A program made the translations under genes and the position numbers. Source: Thamnocephalis sphaerospora (lineage: Eukaryota; Zoopagomycota; Zoopagomycetes; Zoopagales; Sigmoideomycetaceae). From it: a stretch of 45,735 nucleotides of DNA. Numbering within the stretch: position 1 is the first letter of the stretch; each line of letters starts with the position of its first letter. The notes under the pieces were generated by a model. It was not told the origin of the DNA. It was given only the letters and a program-made list of their open reading frames with translations, and ran no database searches. This document shows positions 23,801 through 33,890 of the stretch, piece by piece. The stretch lies in NCBI GenBank assembly GCA_003614735.1, contig KZ992476.1, positions 1 to 45,735 of the forward strand, given 5' to 3'.

Positions 23801-24309
23801 AGATCCAGGTTGTCGGACGTGACTGGGCCAAGCGCTTAAAGGGTGTTATACAGAGGTGAGTGCGTGTTGCTGTTGGATGCACTGCTACAGCTTGACCAAC
23901 AGTCTGGCACCATAGACAACTGTTTGAAGTGGCAATTCAGACAGCAGTCGGCAGTCGCGTCATTGCACGAGAAACGTAAGTGCTTGCGTATGTTTATGAC
24001 ATGTCCACCAGCAGACTTACTTTGCCTTCAATGACACGCACTTGTCAAACCTGCAGTGTTCCGGCAATGCGCAAAAACGTTACTGCTAAATGCGTAAGTA
24101 GCTATTTGACAGGTGGTACTATTCTGATATGTAGGCTAATGCAATATACACGCTCTGGATAGTACGGTGGTGACGTGACGCGCAAGATGAAGCTGCTGAA
24201 CAAGCAGCGTGAAGGAAAGAAGCGTATGAAGCGCCTCGGCTCGGTAGACCTGCCACAGGAGGCTTTCCTTACTTTGATGAACAAGGGCGGCAGTACAGGA
24301 GGGCGATAA
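20847..24309 (+). CDS. GUF1: Mitochondrial elongation factor 4 (GUF1/LepA GTPase)
   Basis: Twenty-two exons, 684 residues: 20847-21050, 21114-21189, 21268-21312, 21390-21475, 21536-21598, 21664-21822, 21882-21965, 22030-22094, 22160-22272, 22352-22401, 22471-22511, 22570-22699, 22766-22875, 22932-23010, 23076-23124, 23203-23363, 23445-23578, 23637-23682, 23740-23855, 23916-23975, 24057-24093, 24163-24309. The first 65 residues are a presequence rich in Arg, Ser and Ala. GTPase motifs are G1 AHIDHGKST, G3 DTPGHVDF and G4 NKID. The LepA-specific C-terminus ([20 protein letters not shown]) separates it from EF-G and EF2. It acts on stalled or misaligned mitochondrial ribosomes. Two introns, 21051-21113 and 23683-23739, have GC donors (GCAAGC, GCAAGG); every junction preserves conserved LepA text. 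This is the most intron-rich gene in the window. Confidence 0.95.
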
Positions 24310-24506
24310 CAGCACGGCTCCGTCTGGCCGTGAAGCGGAGCGCTGCGGCGTACACGCCAATTGGGAGCGCCTTATACAAATGCGCCCGTGTTTGCCCTAA
24401 TACAGTACTGGCCATCGTCGCTACGTATCACTTTTGCAACAGTCACGGTGTAGTATTGTGAGATGATATGTGCAAGTACAGCAGCGCAAAAATTAAGGAG
24501 ACCAGT

Positions 24507-24725
24507 ATGTCAAAACAGCCTGCAACAGTCGATGTTACTCCTGATAGTTTGGAGACTCGGCAAACATGTATTTCGAAGCTGACAACAAGCCCAGATTCCA
24601 TTACCCGTGGTCAATATCACATTCAATTCTTTGCTGCTGACGAAAGAAAGCTGGACTACGCATTCTTGCACTCGCTGCAGGTGTGCTACAATGATTTTTA
24701 TGCTCAAATAAACAAACTAGAGTGA
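24507..24725 (+). CDS. Possible small protein, unknown
   Basis: A 72-residue frame (an in-frame ATG also lies at 24468) in AT-richer DNA, with no recognised domain. Its last 22 bases overlap the end of the convergent F-box-like gene. It may be a chance frame; I list it because its composition follows the AT-rich island rather than GUF1. Confidence 0.25.
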   Translation: MSKQPATVDVTPDSLETRQTCISKLTTSPDSITRGQYHIQFFAADERKLDYAFLHSLQVCYNDFYAQINKLE

Positions 24726-26296
24726 AAGCGCCGTTTTTTAGCAGTCAGCTTTTCAATATCAACGTAGCAAGCAAGCTGCTGTTTAAAAATCAACCGGGAT
24801 TTCCAATTCGCTCGGTGGGAGTACTCGGTGTAGTCGATCACTGTAACTGCGTTGGAATTGCCGCAGATCAAAGCATTAGGCAATGCCTTTAGCATAACAT
24901 TAGGCAATGCCCTTAGCATAGCATTTTTAAATGCGCCCATCGGTGGCACTTTCCATTGCATGACCTTGGTCATACCTCGCCACTGGCTTTTCAGAGGATA
25001 CAGACCGCTAACGAACCAGCACTCAAATAATACTTTGCGCACTACGGAGCCATCAGTAAGGCTCAATAAAATCTGGCCGTGTTTCATCTGGTTCACGTAA
25101 AGCATGTTGCGAGAAACAATCGGCCATGTTCTGCATGCTTTTACACCGCTCGACCATTTCTCCTCCAGCGAGATGCCCTTAGCGCTGACTAATATTTGTA
25201 AAAGCACCAGACTAGGCGTTTCCATAGGAGCTATCCCCTCACACGCATTTTCATCCGCACATTGCGTCCATAGTAAAACTCGACTGCTATCAACGCGATT
25301 TGCTCCCACAAGGCTTTCCGGCGGTTTGAACATAATCTTTTGTCCTACTACTTGACACTTGAACGGTGTCGCCAAGTGGTCGCTCATGACTTGCCATAGT
25401 TTGTACGTGATCTTGATTTCATCAAGGTATGGGCAGCTGTACCGTAGTTGAATAATGTTTATGCTGCTTCCTGCGACGCCCATGATACTATAAATGTTTT
25501 GAGCATCAAAAATTTCAGAGTAGCACATGTTTTTGGCGAGATTGTACACGCATATGACAAACTGATTTGTGCCCTCAGAAAGCATGTGCTGATATACGAT
25601 CCATTCTTCATATACATCCAAGCCCGTAATTATCCGTCTGTCGGCAATTATGCATGGTGGGCAATGTGACCTGGTGATATGCCAAGCGTACATAGAATGT
25701 GTGCCAGTATCCAGTCCATCCTTACGAGGATTGTCGACGTGAATGATGATATATTTGTGCCACCAGATGCCCGCAATCTTTGCGTGCTCTATATCCACAC
25801 CATCCCAGCACAGTCGCTCTAACAACCACACCGGTTGTTGCTGAGACACAGGCTGCCACTGCGATAAGATCGTTGTGCCCTTGGCAGGTAGACCTTCAAA
25901 TGCAAATGGGACACATTGAATACGAATTCCGTCTGGACGAGTAGCGATGGCATTGGTGAGTTGGTGTTTTGTATACTGTCCACAACGCCAGCGATATTCG
26001 GTAGCACGACGCATGCAGTAAGCAACAAACCAATTTGGTTGAGCATCTTTGCGTAGTCTGTTAGGCTGATCGACGACGCGCTCCAGAACTGTGCATCTTT
26101 GTGTATGTTGGCGTAGCCAGGCCAATTCATGCCCATCCTGGAGGGGAAAATGCCGCAAGAACTGTTTTCTCCACCAGTCTTGTCGGCAGGATATGCGCTT
26201 GCGCCAATACTGGGAAGTGCAAGACAGCACCACTAGCGCAGCTTCGTCAGAGAACTTGATGATACGGACCAACACTTCTTCTGGCATGTACTTCAT
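24704..26296 (-). CDS. F-box-like protein, lineage-specific, intronless
   Basis: An uninterrupted 530-residue frame in a segment clearly richer in A+T than its neighbours. The N-terminus (YMPEEVLVRIIKFSDEAALV, then LSCTSQYWRKRI and W..K..LRHFP) has the layout of an F-box: P.E.L..I..F.....L..L...S..W. The rest looks like a beta-rich substrate-binding region with many Trp and Cys and no motif I know. F-box proteins link substrates to Skp1-Cullin-1 ubiquitin ligases. Near the C-terminus is an internal duplication (NAMLRALP / NVMLKALP / NALI). The lack of introns and the base composition suggest a recent or fast-evolving family member. Confidence 0.6.
   Translation of the reverse strand: MKYMPEEVLVRIIKFSDEAALVVLSCTSQYWRKRISCRQDWWRKQFLRHFPLQDGHELAWLRQHTQRCTVLERVVDQPNRLRKDAQPNWFVAYCMRRATEYRWRCGQYTKHQLTNAIATRPDGIRIQCVPFAFEGLPAKGTTILSQWQPVSQQQPVWLLERLCWDGVDIEHAKIAGIWWHKYIIIHVDNPRKDGLDTGTHSMYAWHITRSHCPPCIIADRRIITGLDVYEEWIVYQHMLSEGTNQFVICVYNLAKNMCYSEIFDAQNIYSIMGVAGSSINIIQLRYSCPYLDEIKITYKLWQVMSDHLATPFKCQVVGQKIMFKPPESLVGANRVDSSRVLLWTQCADENACEGIAPMETPSLVLLQILVSAKGISLEEKWSSGVKACRTWPIVSRNMLYVNQMKHGQILLSLTDGSVVRKVLFECWFVSGLYPLKSQWRGMTKVMQWKVPPMGAFKNAMLRALPNVMLKALPNALICGNSNAVTVIDYTEYSHRANWKSRLIFKQQLACYVDIEKLTAKKRRFHSSLFI
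24867..24930. repeat. Short tandem duplication inside the F-box-like gene
   Basis: About 24-base units sharing ATTAGGCAATGCC-TTAGCATA are repeated two to three times in tandem. They encode the NAMLRALP-like repeats. Confidence 0.75.
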
Positions 26297-26379
26297 TGTG
26301 TGCTAAGAGAACGACTGGTAAAAGGAGCGGAGACGGCACGCTGCCTTTGTGGATCGCGTATACCTTTTGTACTGATTGC

Positions 26380-27432
26380 GCAAGCAGAGCGAGCCTGGTA
26401 GTACGAGACAGGGCGTTGAAGATGGCAATTGGATAGCCCAAAGTCTGGCTGAATGGAGACGATTGGTGCAAGAAAGGTACACGGTAGTTACTGTTGGCCT
26501 GCGACCATTACCAGTGAGTCCCGCGCGTTAGCCGTTGTGACAAGTGTATTCACGGCTTGCATCACCACTCACAATGATAGGCTCAACAGTGTCTTGCGCA
26601 TTCTGCTACGCTCCACTAGACAAAGAGATGATGGCGCTTGCAGGTGGCAGTACTACGTCATCAGCCTAATGCAAGGTGGTGTGGAAAAGGTGCAGTTGCC
26701 GTCGCCTCAGAATATGCAGGTGTGTGGTGTTCAAAACCAAGTGGTGAAAGCTTGTCAGTACCAAGTGGGCCTGTGCGCATATAGCTATTTCAGCAGCAAA
26801 TCAGTGTATAAGCTGGTCAAGACGCGGCAGAGATCACAATTACGACGCTGGACATACTGTAGCGTTTATTCTCAACCAAGCTACGACGACACAACAGGTA
26901 CGTGAAAACCCTAAAAGAAGAATACGAATCGAATAAAGCGCTCTCAAGTCGCATTGACCAACACACAACAGCTGTGAGAGACTTTGTGTGAGCAGACTCG
27001 ACAGGCAACCTTTCATAGTGTGGTGACGGATGCTGTGATGCTGTCCTGCAATACACGGACTTTGCTCGTACAATAGCGTCTCTGGGTGCTGTAAACGACA
27101 GGATGGTAGACGCTCAGCAGGATGATTTGTTCGCAAGGTTTCCCCACATGTGACGTTGCTACTGGTGGCAATGGCGATGCCAGTCACAAGCCAACCCACA
27201 TGCCCCGTTGCCACTCGCTACGCTCGCAGGAAATCATGCCTATTGGCTGCATGCTCACTTGATTTACCGAGCGAGTAACCACTAAGTTGCATCCGCAGTC
27301 CACCGATGCACTGCAGCAGCGGAACATGATTACGTATGTGCTGGCACTGCACGAGACGGCCACCGTCAGCGGTTCCACCACCACCACCTCATTCCACCAG
27401 CTTACTTTGGCTTTCTCTACCCGTGTACTCGC
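26380..27432 (+). other. Unresolved exon-like sequence, possible gene or pseudogene
   Basis: No single frame explains this kilobase, yet several pieces look protein-coding. One (about 26381-26476) reads VEDGNWIAQSLAEWRRLVQE; one (about 26903-26991) is coiled-coil-like (LKEEYESNKALSSRIDQH). One (about 27053-27153) reads YTDFARTIASLGAVNDRM; one (about 27299-27441) reads ALQQRNMITYVLALHETAT. Possible introns separate some of them, but near 26987 the coiled-coil frame ends in TGA and a shift of one base continues sensibly (EQTRQATFHSVV). The pieces recall a helical, BAR-like or sorting-nexin-like protein, but I do not identify a family. No convincing start exists between the F-box-like gene and 26380, so the 5' end may be missing. 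Confidence 0.35.
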
Positions 27433-28830
27433 ATGTCACTAGCACAGCGTTCCGCCAAACACCCAATGACCACTAGCAACGTTGACGAGCGACATGCCGT
27501 TCTTGCCGAGCTGCTGCGCAGGAATCACGACGGATTCGACGTTCGTTACGGCACATGCTATACCAACCACACCGTTCATACGCTGTATGCGCTTGCAGAC
27601 TTGGGCGGTATGCTGAGTGTGCTACAGTGTATTAGCAGGCGTGTACGCTAATGGTCTTTGTCACGCTACAGCCGATCAAGAATGTCTACGGCGTTTCTAC
27701 GGAGCTCGGCGCGATCGACTTCGCAAGCAGATACCACCAAAGCTAACCATTACCGACGAAAACTGGGACCGTCACTTTGGAGATCCGGCGTACGTGCTGC
27801 GTGCAGGCTATGCGTGCGTGCGTTTATCGGATGTACTAAGCCTCCTATTGCTCTAGAAACTACTCTGCCTATCTGGTTTATTTCGATGCAAAAGTGGAAA
27901 AACTCGGCCTAGATGACGCCTTCAATCGCTACGTGCCCAAAGTGCTGGCTGGTATTCTGGGCGCAGTGGGCCATCCACTCATCCATCTTGGGTTTGCGCT
28001 TGGACATCGTGATCCGATGGTACTTGCCGAGGCATTGGCGTTTGCATGCGCGGCAGAAAAGTCAACGATCGGCATGGCCGACGCAGAGTATCGCGGTGTA
28101 GGCAAGCGTGGTGACATCATTCTTCACATCAAGGAAGCTCTTGCCGACATCACCAATGACGTCCGCCTAGATCCGTTCGCGTGGCAAAGTGATCAGATAA
28201 TGGATATACTTATTCCACTGTACGAGCAACATGGACCGGTGGTGGCCGAGTACTTTAACCGCGTTGCCATCGAGGAAGGCGAGTAACGGAAAGCAGTCGT
28301 CATGCGCAACACCGCCTGCTAACATGCAAAGTCGTCGGCCACTAGACAATGCCAGGCCGCTGGTCGACCAGCTAGTGCGTCTGGCCACTGAGGTGTTTAT
28401 CGATGCAGCACGCGATGGGCTGTTTGACTTTTTCCTTGTGCATGCAATCACCACGGCGCATGCGCTCCATATCATTGCACCACGCCTGGACAACAGCGAT
28501 CTGGCACGCCTGCTGCGTGGCTACTGGCTCTACTTGCTCATGGTGTATATCTGTCAAGGCCGGCCACCTCTGGTGCACTTTGGCCCCATCCCCGACGCTC
28601 CATCCTGGGCGCAGATTACCAAGAGTGTAATGGCCGATGAAGACGAGCACACGCCAAAGCTAGTGGTAACATGGCGCGAGGCTGCAAAGCGCGAACAAGC
28701 TGCGTCCCATGGCGACGACGTTTGGTGGCGGTCGGTCGCTGCAGCCGTCGTTACTACGATTCACCAAGAGAAGCAGTGGAACTTTCGCGGTATTGGAAAA
28801 ACACTGCCTAGCCTGCACGCCTCGCTGTAG
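27433..28830 (+). CDS. Questin-oxidase-like protein
   Basis: Four exons (27433-27607, 27672-27789, 27857-28282, 28332-28830) encode 405 residues. The product has the questin oxidase-like (PF14027-type) layout: an early NHDGFDVRYG and NHTVHTLYALADLGA, then GILGAVGHPLIHLGFAL, and helical C-terminal text DGLFDFFLVHAITTAHAL and LLRGYWLYLL. Members include Baeyer-Villiger-type enzymes of anthraquinone and aflatoxin-type pathways, but most fungal copies are uncharacterised and there is no biosynthetic cluster here. I therefore do not name a substrate. The third intron is only 49 bp. The ATG overlaps the end of the unresolved frame upstream; a start at the internal MTTSNVDERH (27466) is also possible. 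Confidence 0.82.
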
Positions 28831-28965
28831 CACGCCGCATATCAACAGCCCACTTGCGTGCCCGTGGATACGCCACAACATCATCTTGTTTGCTGTCTGT
28901 ACGCAAACATCAAGCATACATCACGCAAACGCCCCATTCAGTATGCAGTAAATTCGCGTTACAAG

Positions 28966-29386
28966 CTATTTCCCGCCGCTTCCCTTGGGCGGCGCTGCGG
29001 CTGCTTTGCGCAGCGTATCCACGAGCGATGCCTCGTCCACCCGATGCTGGAGCAGATGCTTGCCGTTGAGGTGGACCACCTAGCGAGCTGCGCGTCAGTC
29101 GTAGCAGACAGCGCACTCCCTGCCACTGCATCAAGCATACTTGCCGGAATGTCAAACATGTAAATCTGGTGCTCCTCGTTGCCCTTGGCGTAAATGTCCA
29201 CCTCCTTCAGCGCAAACGGCACCTGCGGCTACGGCATAAGCGCGCATTCGGTTGGGGCATCAGCGCATACCCCACCTGCTGCTGAACACGCTCCAGAGAG
29301 GCCTTGGCGTCGGAACAGAGCGAGCAGGTGCGTGACGTGTAGAGCGTCAGCTGCAGCAGCTGGCGGCGGACGGCGGTGGCTAGCAT
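28966..29386 (-). CDS. Glutaredoxin-like (DUF836) protein
   Basis: Three exons (29386-29276, 29222-29145, 29079-28966) encode 100 residues. The thioredoxin-fold start LTLYTSRTCSLCSDAKASL has a CxxC motif, followed by ALKEVDIYAKGNEE, MFDIP and VVHLNGKHLLQHRVDEASL. This is the pattern of the glutaredoxin-like DUF836 family (yeast YDR286C, human C5orf63), small proteins probably in mitochondria with unproven redox roles. The second intron (29144-29080) has a GC donor (GCAAGT) and is needed to join MFDIP to VVHLNG, the conserved cis-Pro region. Confidence 0.85.
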
Positions 29387-29491
29387 GATTGAATGGCAAA
29401 AGAGTAAAGCGTGGGTGGGTGTATATTTGTCGCGTTACGCTCTTTGCTATTCTATTGCATCAGTATCGTTGTCCTTTCTCTCTCATACAAA

Positions 29492-30456
29492 ATGAGTACA
29501 CGCACAGACCCATCTCAGCACAGCGCATCTCTAGCCCATGCGGGGCGTATGCTGCTTATTCTAGCCACAGCTGCAGCAGGCGCAGGCGTTGTCTACTATC
29601 TGGTGGCCTCCATTCCGGGCTTCCAACTGCCAACTACGCTGGACGAGGTAAAGGAGCAAGCGCGCATTCTGCATGCTCTCCAGCAGACCGAGCCCAACCA
29701 CGTTCTAGCTGCCTTTGTAGCCATCTATCTGTTCAAGCAGACATTCGCTATTCCTGGTTCATTCCTGCTGGTGAGCAGAGTCGATGCGGTGATGCGCGGC
29801 GAACACGGGCTTACGCTGCTGCGCAGAACATCCTCGCTGGAGCCATCTACGGGCGCGTCGGTTTTCTGCTTGTGGGCCCCTTGACGGCCATTGGCGCGTC
29901 CTTTTGCTATATGTTGTCGGCAAGCATTGGCGGTCCTTTGATCGAGCGCTTTTTGCCGCATCGGCTGGAAACGATGCGTGCTGCCATCCACGCACGCCAA
30001 GACGTACTCATCTACTATCTGATCTGTCTGCGTCTGTTTCCATTCACGCCCAACTGGTAGGCATGCGGCGCATCTGCAATCTGTGTTGACACAATCTCGC
30101 TAATCTACTGTGCGTACAAGGTTTGTCAACATTACATCGCCGCATATTGACGTGCCACTGGGGCAGTTTTTCTTCAGTATGCTCATTGGTAAGCATGAAC
30201 CGCCACTTTCAGCCTGGCGTTGATCCGCTGACAAAGATGCGTAGGATCGATGCCATACAACTTTGTCAGCTCTCAGTCGGGTCAGATTCTGCGCGAACTG
30301 CAGAGCGCAAGTGATGTGCTCAAGCCGTCCACGCTGGCTATGCTTTGTGCAATTTCGGTGGCGGCGTTGCTACCCATGCTGTTCCAGCGTCGAGTGCGTG
30401 CATGGATGGAAGGTCATGCTACCAGCGAGACTGTCGCGCACAAGAAGAAAGCCTAG
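29492..30456 (+). CDS. VTT-domain membrane protein (TMEM41/DedA-like)
   Basis: Four exons (29492-29770, 29827-30056, 30121-30188, 30245-30456) encode 262 residues with about five or six hydrophobic segments. The VTT core is clear: FKQTFAIPGSFLLNILAGAI (re-entrant loop), YGRVGFLLVGPLTAIGASFC, then LRLFPFTPNWFVNITSPHID and IGSMPYNFVSSQSG. It ends in a dilysine-like tail (HKKKA), which fits ER residence. TMEM41B and relatives are ER phospholipid scramblases needed for autophagosome formation; Tvp38 and DedA are broader relatives. PFTPNWFVNI and KQTFAIPGS favour the TMEM41 branch. Confidence 0.85.
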
Positions 30457-30533
30457 AGATCATGGCTATTCCAAATAGCAATGTATTTGGCATTGCCGAG
30501 ATGCGCTTGCCACGCAGCACCGCATGCGCACGT

Positions 30534-31814
30534 CTATGTGCTCGGCATGCTGCGGGCGGCAGGGTGCCGTTTATTGCGTGCGTCCAGCTCGCGCGTCAAA
30601 CAAAGCATCGTCTCTATTTCCTGCGGCTGAGCTGGACCATGTGCATACCACCGGATTCGCTGGTCAGCATCCACCAGAAACACCCAGCCGAGATAGGTGT
30701 TGGTGATGCCAATCTGCGAGCGCACATCGTCGATACCTCCATAATGAATAATATAGTTGTCCTAGTACATGTGTCTACGTCAATACTACGAATACGATGG
30801 CAACAAGTTGCAGTACTCCTTACGTGGCGCTCCTTGGGTGTATTCCGACGAATGTACGACTGGCTCATCCACAGCAGTGCCGACTTGAGATAGTTTTCTT
30901 GCACATTAAACTGCACCACACATTAGCTGTAGTCGCTTTTGCGTACGCATCCCTGCTCACCTCGACAAGCTGGATACGATCGGAGCGTGCACCAAACTCG
31001 GCAACAAATGGCTCAATGTAGCTGTTGACGTGTGCCTAGACGGTATGCCAGTAGTGTGTTTGCACTCAGCACTGCATGGTCTACTCTGCCGCCGCAAACG
31101 CACCTCGCCAAAGCGCACAAAGCAAAAGGACACCAGCGAGACACGGTTCCTGGTCAGATCTAGACTGTTTACGCTTTCTCCCAAGAGTGTGCGGCCAGTG
31201 ATATTGGGCAGATACGGCGCACCCTACGCATAATAGACGGCGAGCATCAGCAGCGATGGTCATCTCATCTACCGTTAGACGCTGTACACACCTTGGCCTT
31301 GTTGAGTGACTTGGCCGCCTCCCACTGCTTTACACCCTGCTCGCGAAGATCTACACAGGGTCGGCGTAAGCAGCGATCGCTTTTATCGTCGCCACGCAGT
31401 CAACGCCTACTATGCAAATCCTTCCAGTATGATTCCGTTGCCTCCTTGACTCTGAACGCGTGCGCGTTAACCAGCATCCATCATACCATCCACGCCTGTC
31501 GGTGCTTACAGCTTGCGCCGACGCTCCATGTGCTTTTCCACGTTGACCATATCCTCGACCGACTGGTTGAAGCGTTCACGGCGTGTCCGCGTGTCAATCT
31601 CGGGCGGTGCATTCGGCGCCGATTCCTCGTCCTTGCGTGCTTCTCCAGCGTTGGCTGGGTCTGATTTGGCCGCACCTTTTGTGGCGGACGCCATAGCGCG
31701 ACTAAAGCGCAAGCCTGCTACAGATTCTACGCGACCGACACTCGCCCATGGCGACAGGGCACCCAACGCCTGGCGAGCGTGTGGTAGCGGCAATTGGCGC
31801 GGCAGACGAAACAT
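30534..31814 (-). CDS. ATP10: Mitochondrial ATP synthase assembly factor Atp10
   Basis: Seven exons (31814-31510, 31451-31411, 31350-31292, 31223-31104, 31035-30961, 30910-30824, 30761-30534) give 304 residues. The presequence is rich in Arg and Leu (MFRLPRQLPLPHARQAL). The mature part reads LVKEATESYWKDLHNLREQG, GAPYLPNITGRTLLGESVN, VSLVSFCFVRFGE and IGITNTYLGWVFLVDADQRI, typical of Atp10. It promotes Atp6 integration into the Fo sector of ATP synthase at the inner membrane. A 41-base exon (31451-31411) is required to connect the N-terminal part to LREQG and restore KEATESYWKDL. Confidence 0.9.
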
Positions 31815-31876
31815 GCTCTACAACAAGGTGGGAACAACACACGACCGTGATCGCAGCGACCGTGGTGGCGGCGGCT

Positions 31877-33875
31877 TTATTCGTCGGATGGTGAATTGAC
31901 GGTGGCACAGTACACAATCACATCACCAACACGACGCGAGTCATCGTTGAAGAAAGAGTTGAAGAAGCGGGCGCACTGTCGACAGATGCAGATTACGACG
32001 TGTACTAGCCGTCAGCGCATGTGCTAGCGTGTTCTAGCAACAACTTACCTCATGATAACCGCGCTTCTCCAGCATATCTTCCACCGTCGGCCGCAGTGCA
32101 TCAAACATCACCAGATGGCTAGGCCACCAGCGCTGCATAGCATACTGGTCCAGCTGCTGTGTCGACGCTGGCTCTTTTGGAACGTTTACGCTTGCAGTGG
32201 TATTCAAGCGAGTTTCCAGAAAAGTAGCAGGAGCTGCATAAAACTGATCACCTTCGTCAACATAGCTGGCTAGCTCATCGGCACTGTAAGCATGATGTGT
32301 TAGCGTTTGCGGCACCAGTAACGTGCGTCTGCGCCACAAGTTACCTGGCTGGCGGCTCACAGGTCAGGAACCACATTGGCACGCGACGGTGTAGTCGGCT
32401 CCAGAATGGCGTCGAATGGCAAGGCATCAGGTAGCCAACGCTACGCAGAGTTGGCTGGACACGCAGCCAGTCCATCACGTTGATTACACCGCGCTGATGC
32501 ACCGTCGTCAAAAGTGGTCCCAAAATTAGGTTAGGCAGAATGATGGCGGCTATGCACAGGATGCGTATGCTGCGTCGGGATTGAAGCAGCGGCCAGCTCC
32601 ATATTGCTTGAGCCGCATGTGCAGCGTAGGCAAGTCCGATGGGCAAGACGGGGTAGATGAAGCGAAACTCCTTATGCGCCAGCATGCTGTACACCATCAG
32701 TAGACCAAAGCTAGCATAGCCAGGCGTACGCAAAGCTGGCTTGGCAAGCCACATGCCGTACACGACAAGCGGCGTCACGCTGGTCAGCAGAGCAGGAGCG
32801 CCCTGCGTAAAATACCAGTGCCACTGATGGTGGCCATAAAATGCCGAGATGCCACGCACTATGTTGACGTGGATAAACTCGTACGGCACAAAGACCCAAC
32901 GTCCATAGTAGGCGTAATCCGTAAGCAGCATGGCACCCAAGCTTAGCGACCTAGTACCATGTACAAAATATTTGGCGTTAATCGACATTTCCAACTACTA
33001 CGCCACCACTAGCACCTACAGGATCCAAGCGGCATTCCAGCAGATAGTCCACCGCCGACTAGCCGATGAGCGCACCAGCAGTTCTACACCAAGAAACAGC
33101 CAGAGCACAGCGCCAGTAGGACGTAATAGACATGCAGCGGCAGCAATAAATAGTGCGATGCGCAACGACCTGTATTCACCACGTTAGAGCAGCATCGGCG
33201 ATCCATCAAGAAGCAACCTACCGCACATCTCTATCCCAGGTCAGGACACGCTGCTGCTCAGCCGACTTAGTAGCGGCCTGCCATGGCCAGTAGAACAACG
33301 CAGCAGCTGACAGTGCCGCCTCCATAGAATTGGCCAGCGTTCGTGGTGCATGGAACCAGTGACACCAGGAAACCGCGGTGAACAGAAACTATTACGCGGT
33401 GGTTAACATCGCAACTACCGCCTTGCAGTCCGTCAGCATTGCCTTACCATCCAGGGCACCGACTTGCTGCCAAACGTCCTGCGCGCAAACCGGCAAGCAT
33501 ACCAGTCGCCTACAGCGGCAATCAGTCCCTGCAGCAATTTGGGTGCCATAAACTACAAGGTCCGTTAGCCATCGCGGCAGCATGTCCGCTATGCTCCGAC
33601 ACGCGTACCAGTAGTGCCGTGTCGGCCAAACCAAGCACGTCCAGCAGCCGATAAAGACCAGCAAAGACGCTTGGGTGCAGCACGCTGCGAATGCCCTCGC
33701 GCCATTCCCAGGTCAAATAACCGTAGCCAAACGCGCTGCGGTGCGCAACCTCAAGCGCCTGCCAGTGCTCGTCCGGGTACGCATACGTCTGCAGATAGAG
33801 TGCGTTGACCAGACGAAGGCACACGAGGCCAATCAGCAGGCGGCGCTGGGTCTGTAAATTAGGCCAGTACAGCAT
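31877..33875 (-). CDS. GPI10: GPI mannosyltransferase 3 (Gpi10/PIG-B)
   Basis: Seven exons (33875-33609, 33552-33448, 33388-33222, 33169-33020, 32950-32345, 32283-32049, 31975-31877) encode 542 residues. It is a multi-pass GT-C glycosyltransferase (GT22): the first luminal loop has the acidic motif AYPDEHWQALEVAH and YGYLTWEW. Later come HAPRTLANSMEAAL, DYAYYGRWVFVPYEFIHVN, HWYFTQGAP and HKEFRFIYPVLPIGL, and the C-terminus ends RRVGDVIVY. It adds the third mannose to the GPI precursor in the ER lumen. YGYLTWEW and HKEFRFIYPVLP point to Gpi10 rather than Alg9, Alg12 or Smp3. Its start is 15 bp from the divergent methyltransferase start, so one of the two starts may lie further inside. Confidence 0.93.
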
Positions 33876-33890
33876 GATGAGTAGGAGAGA

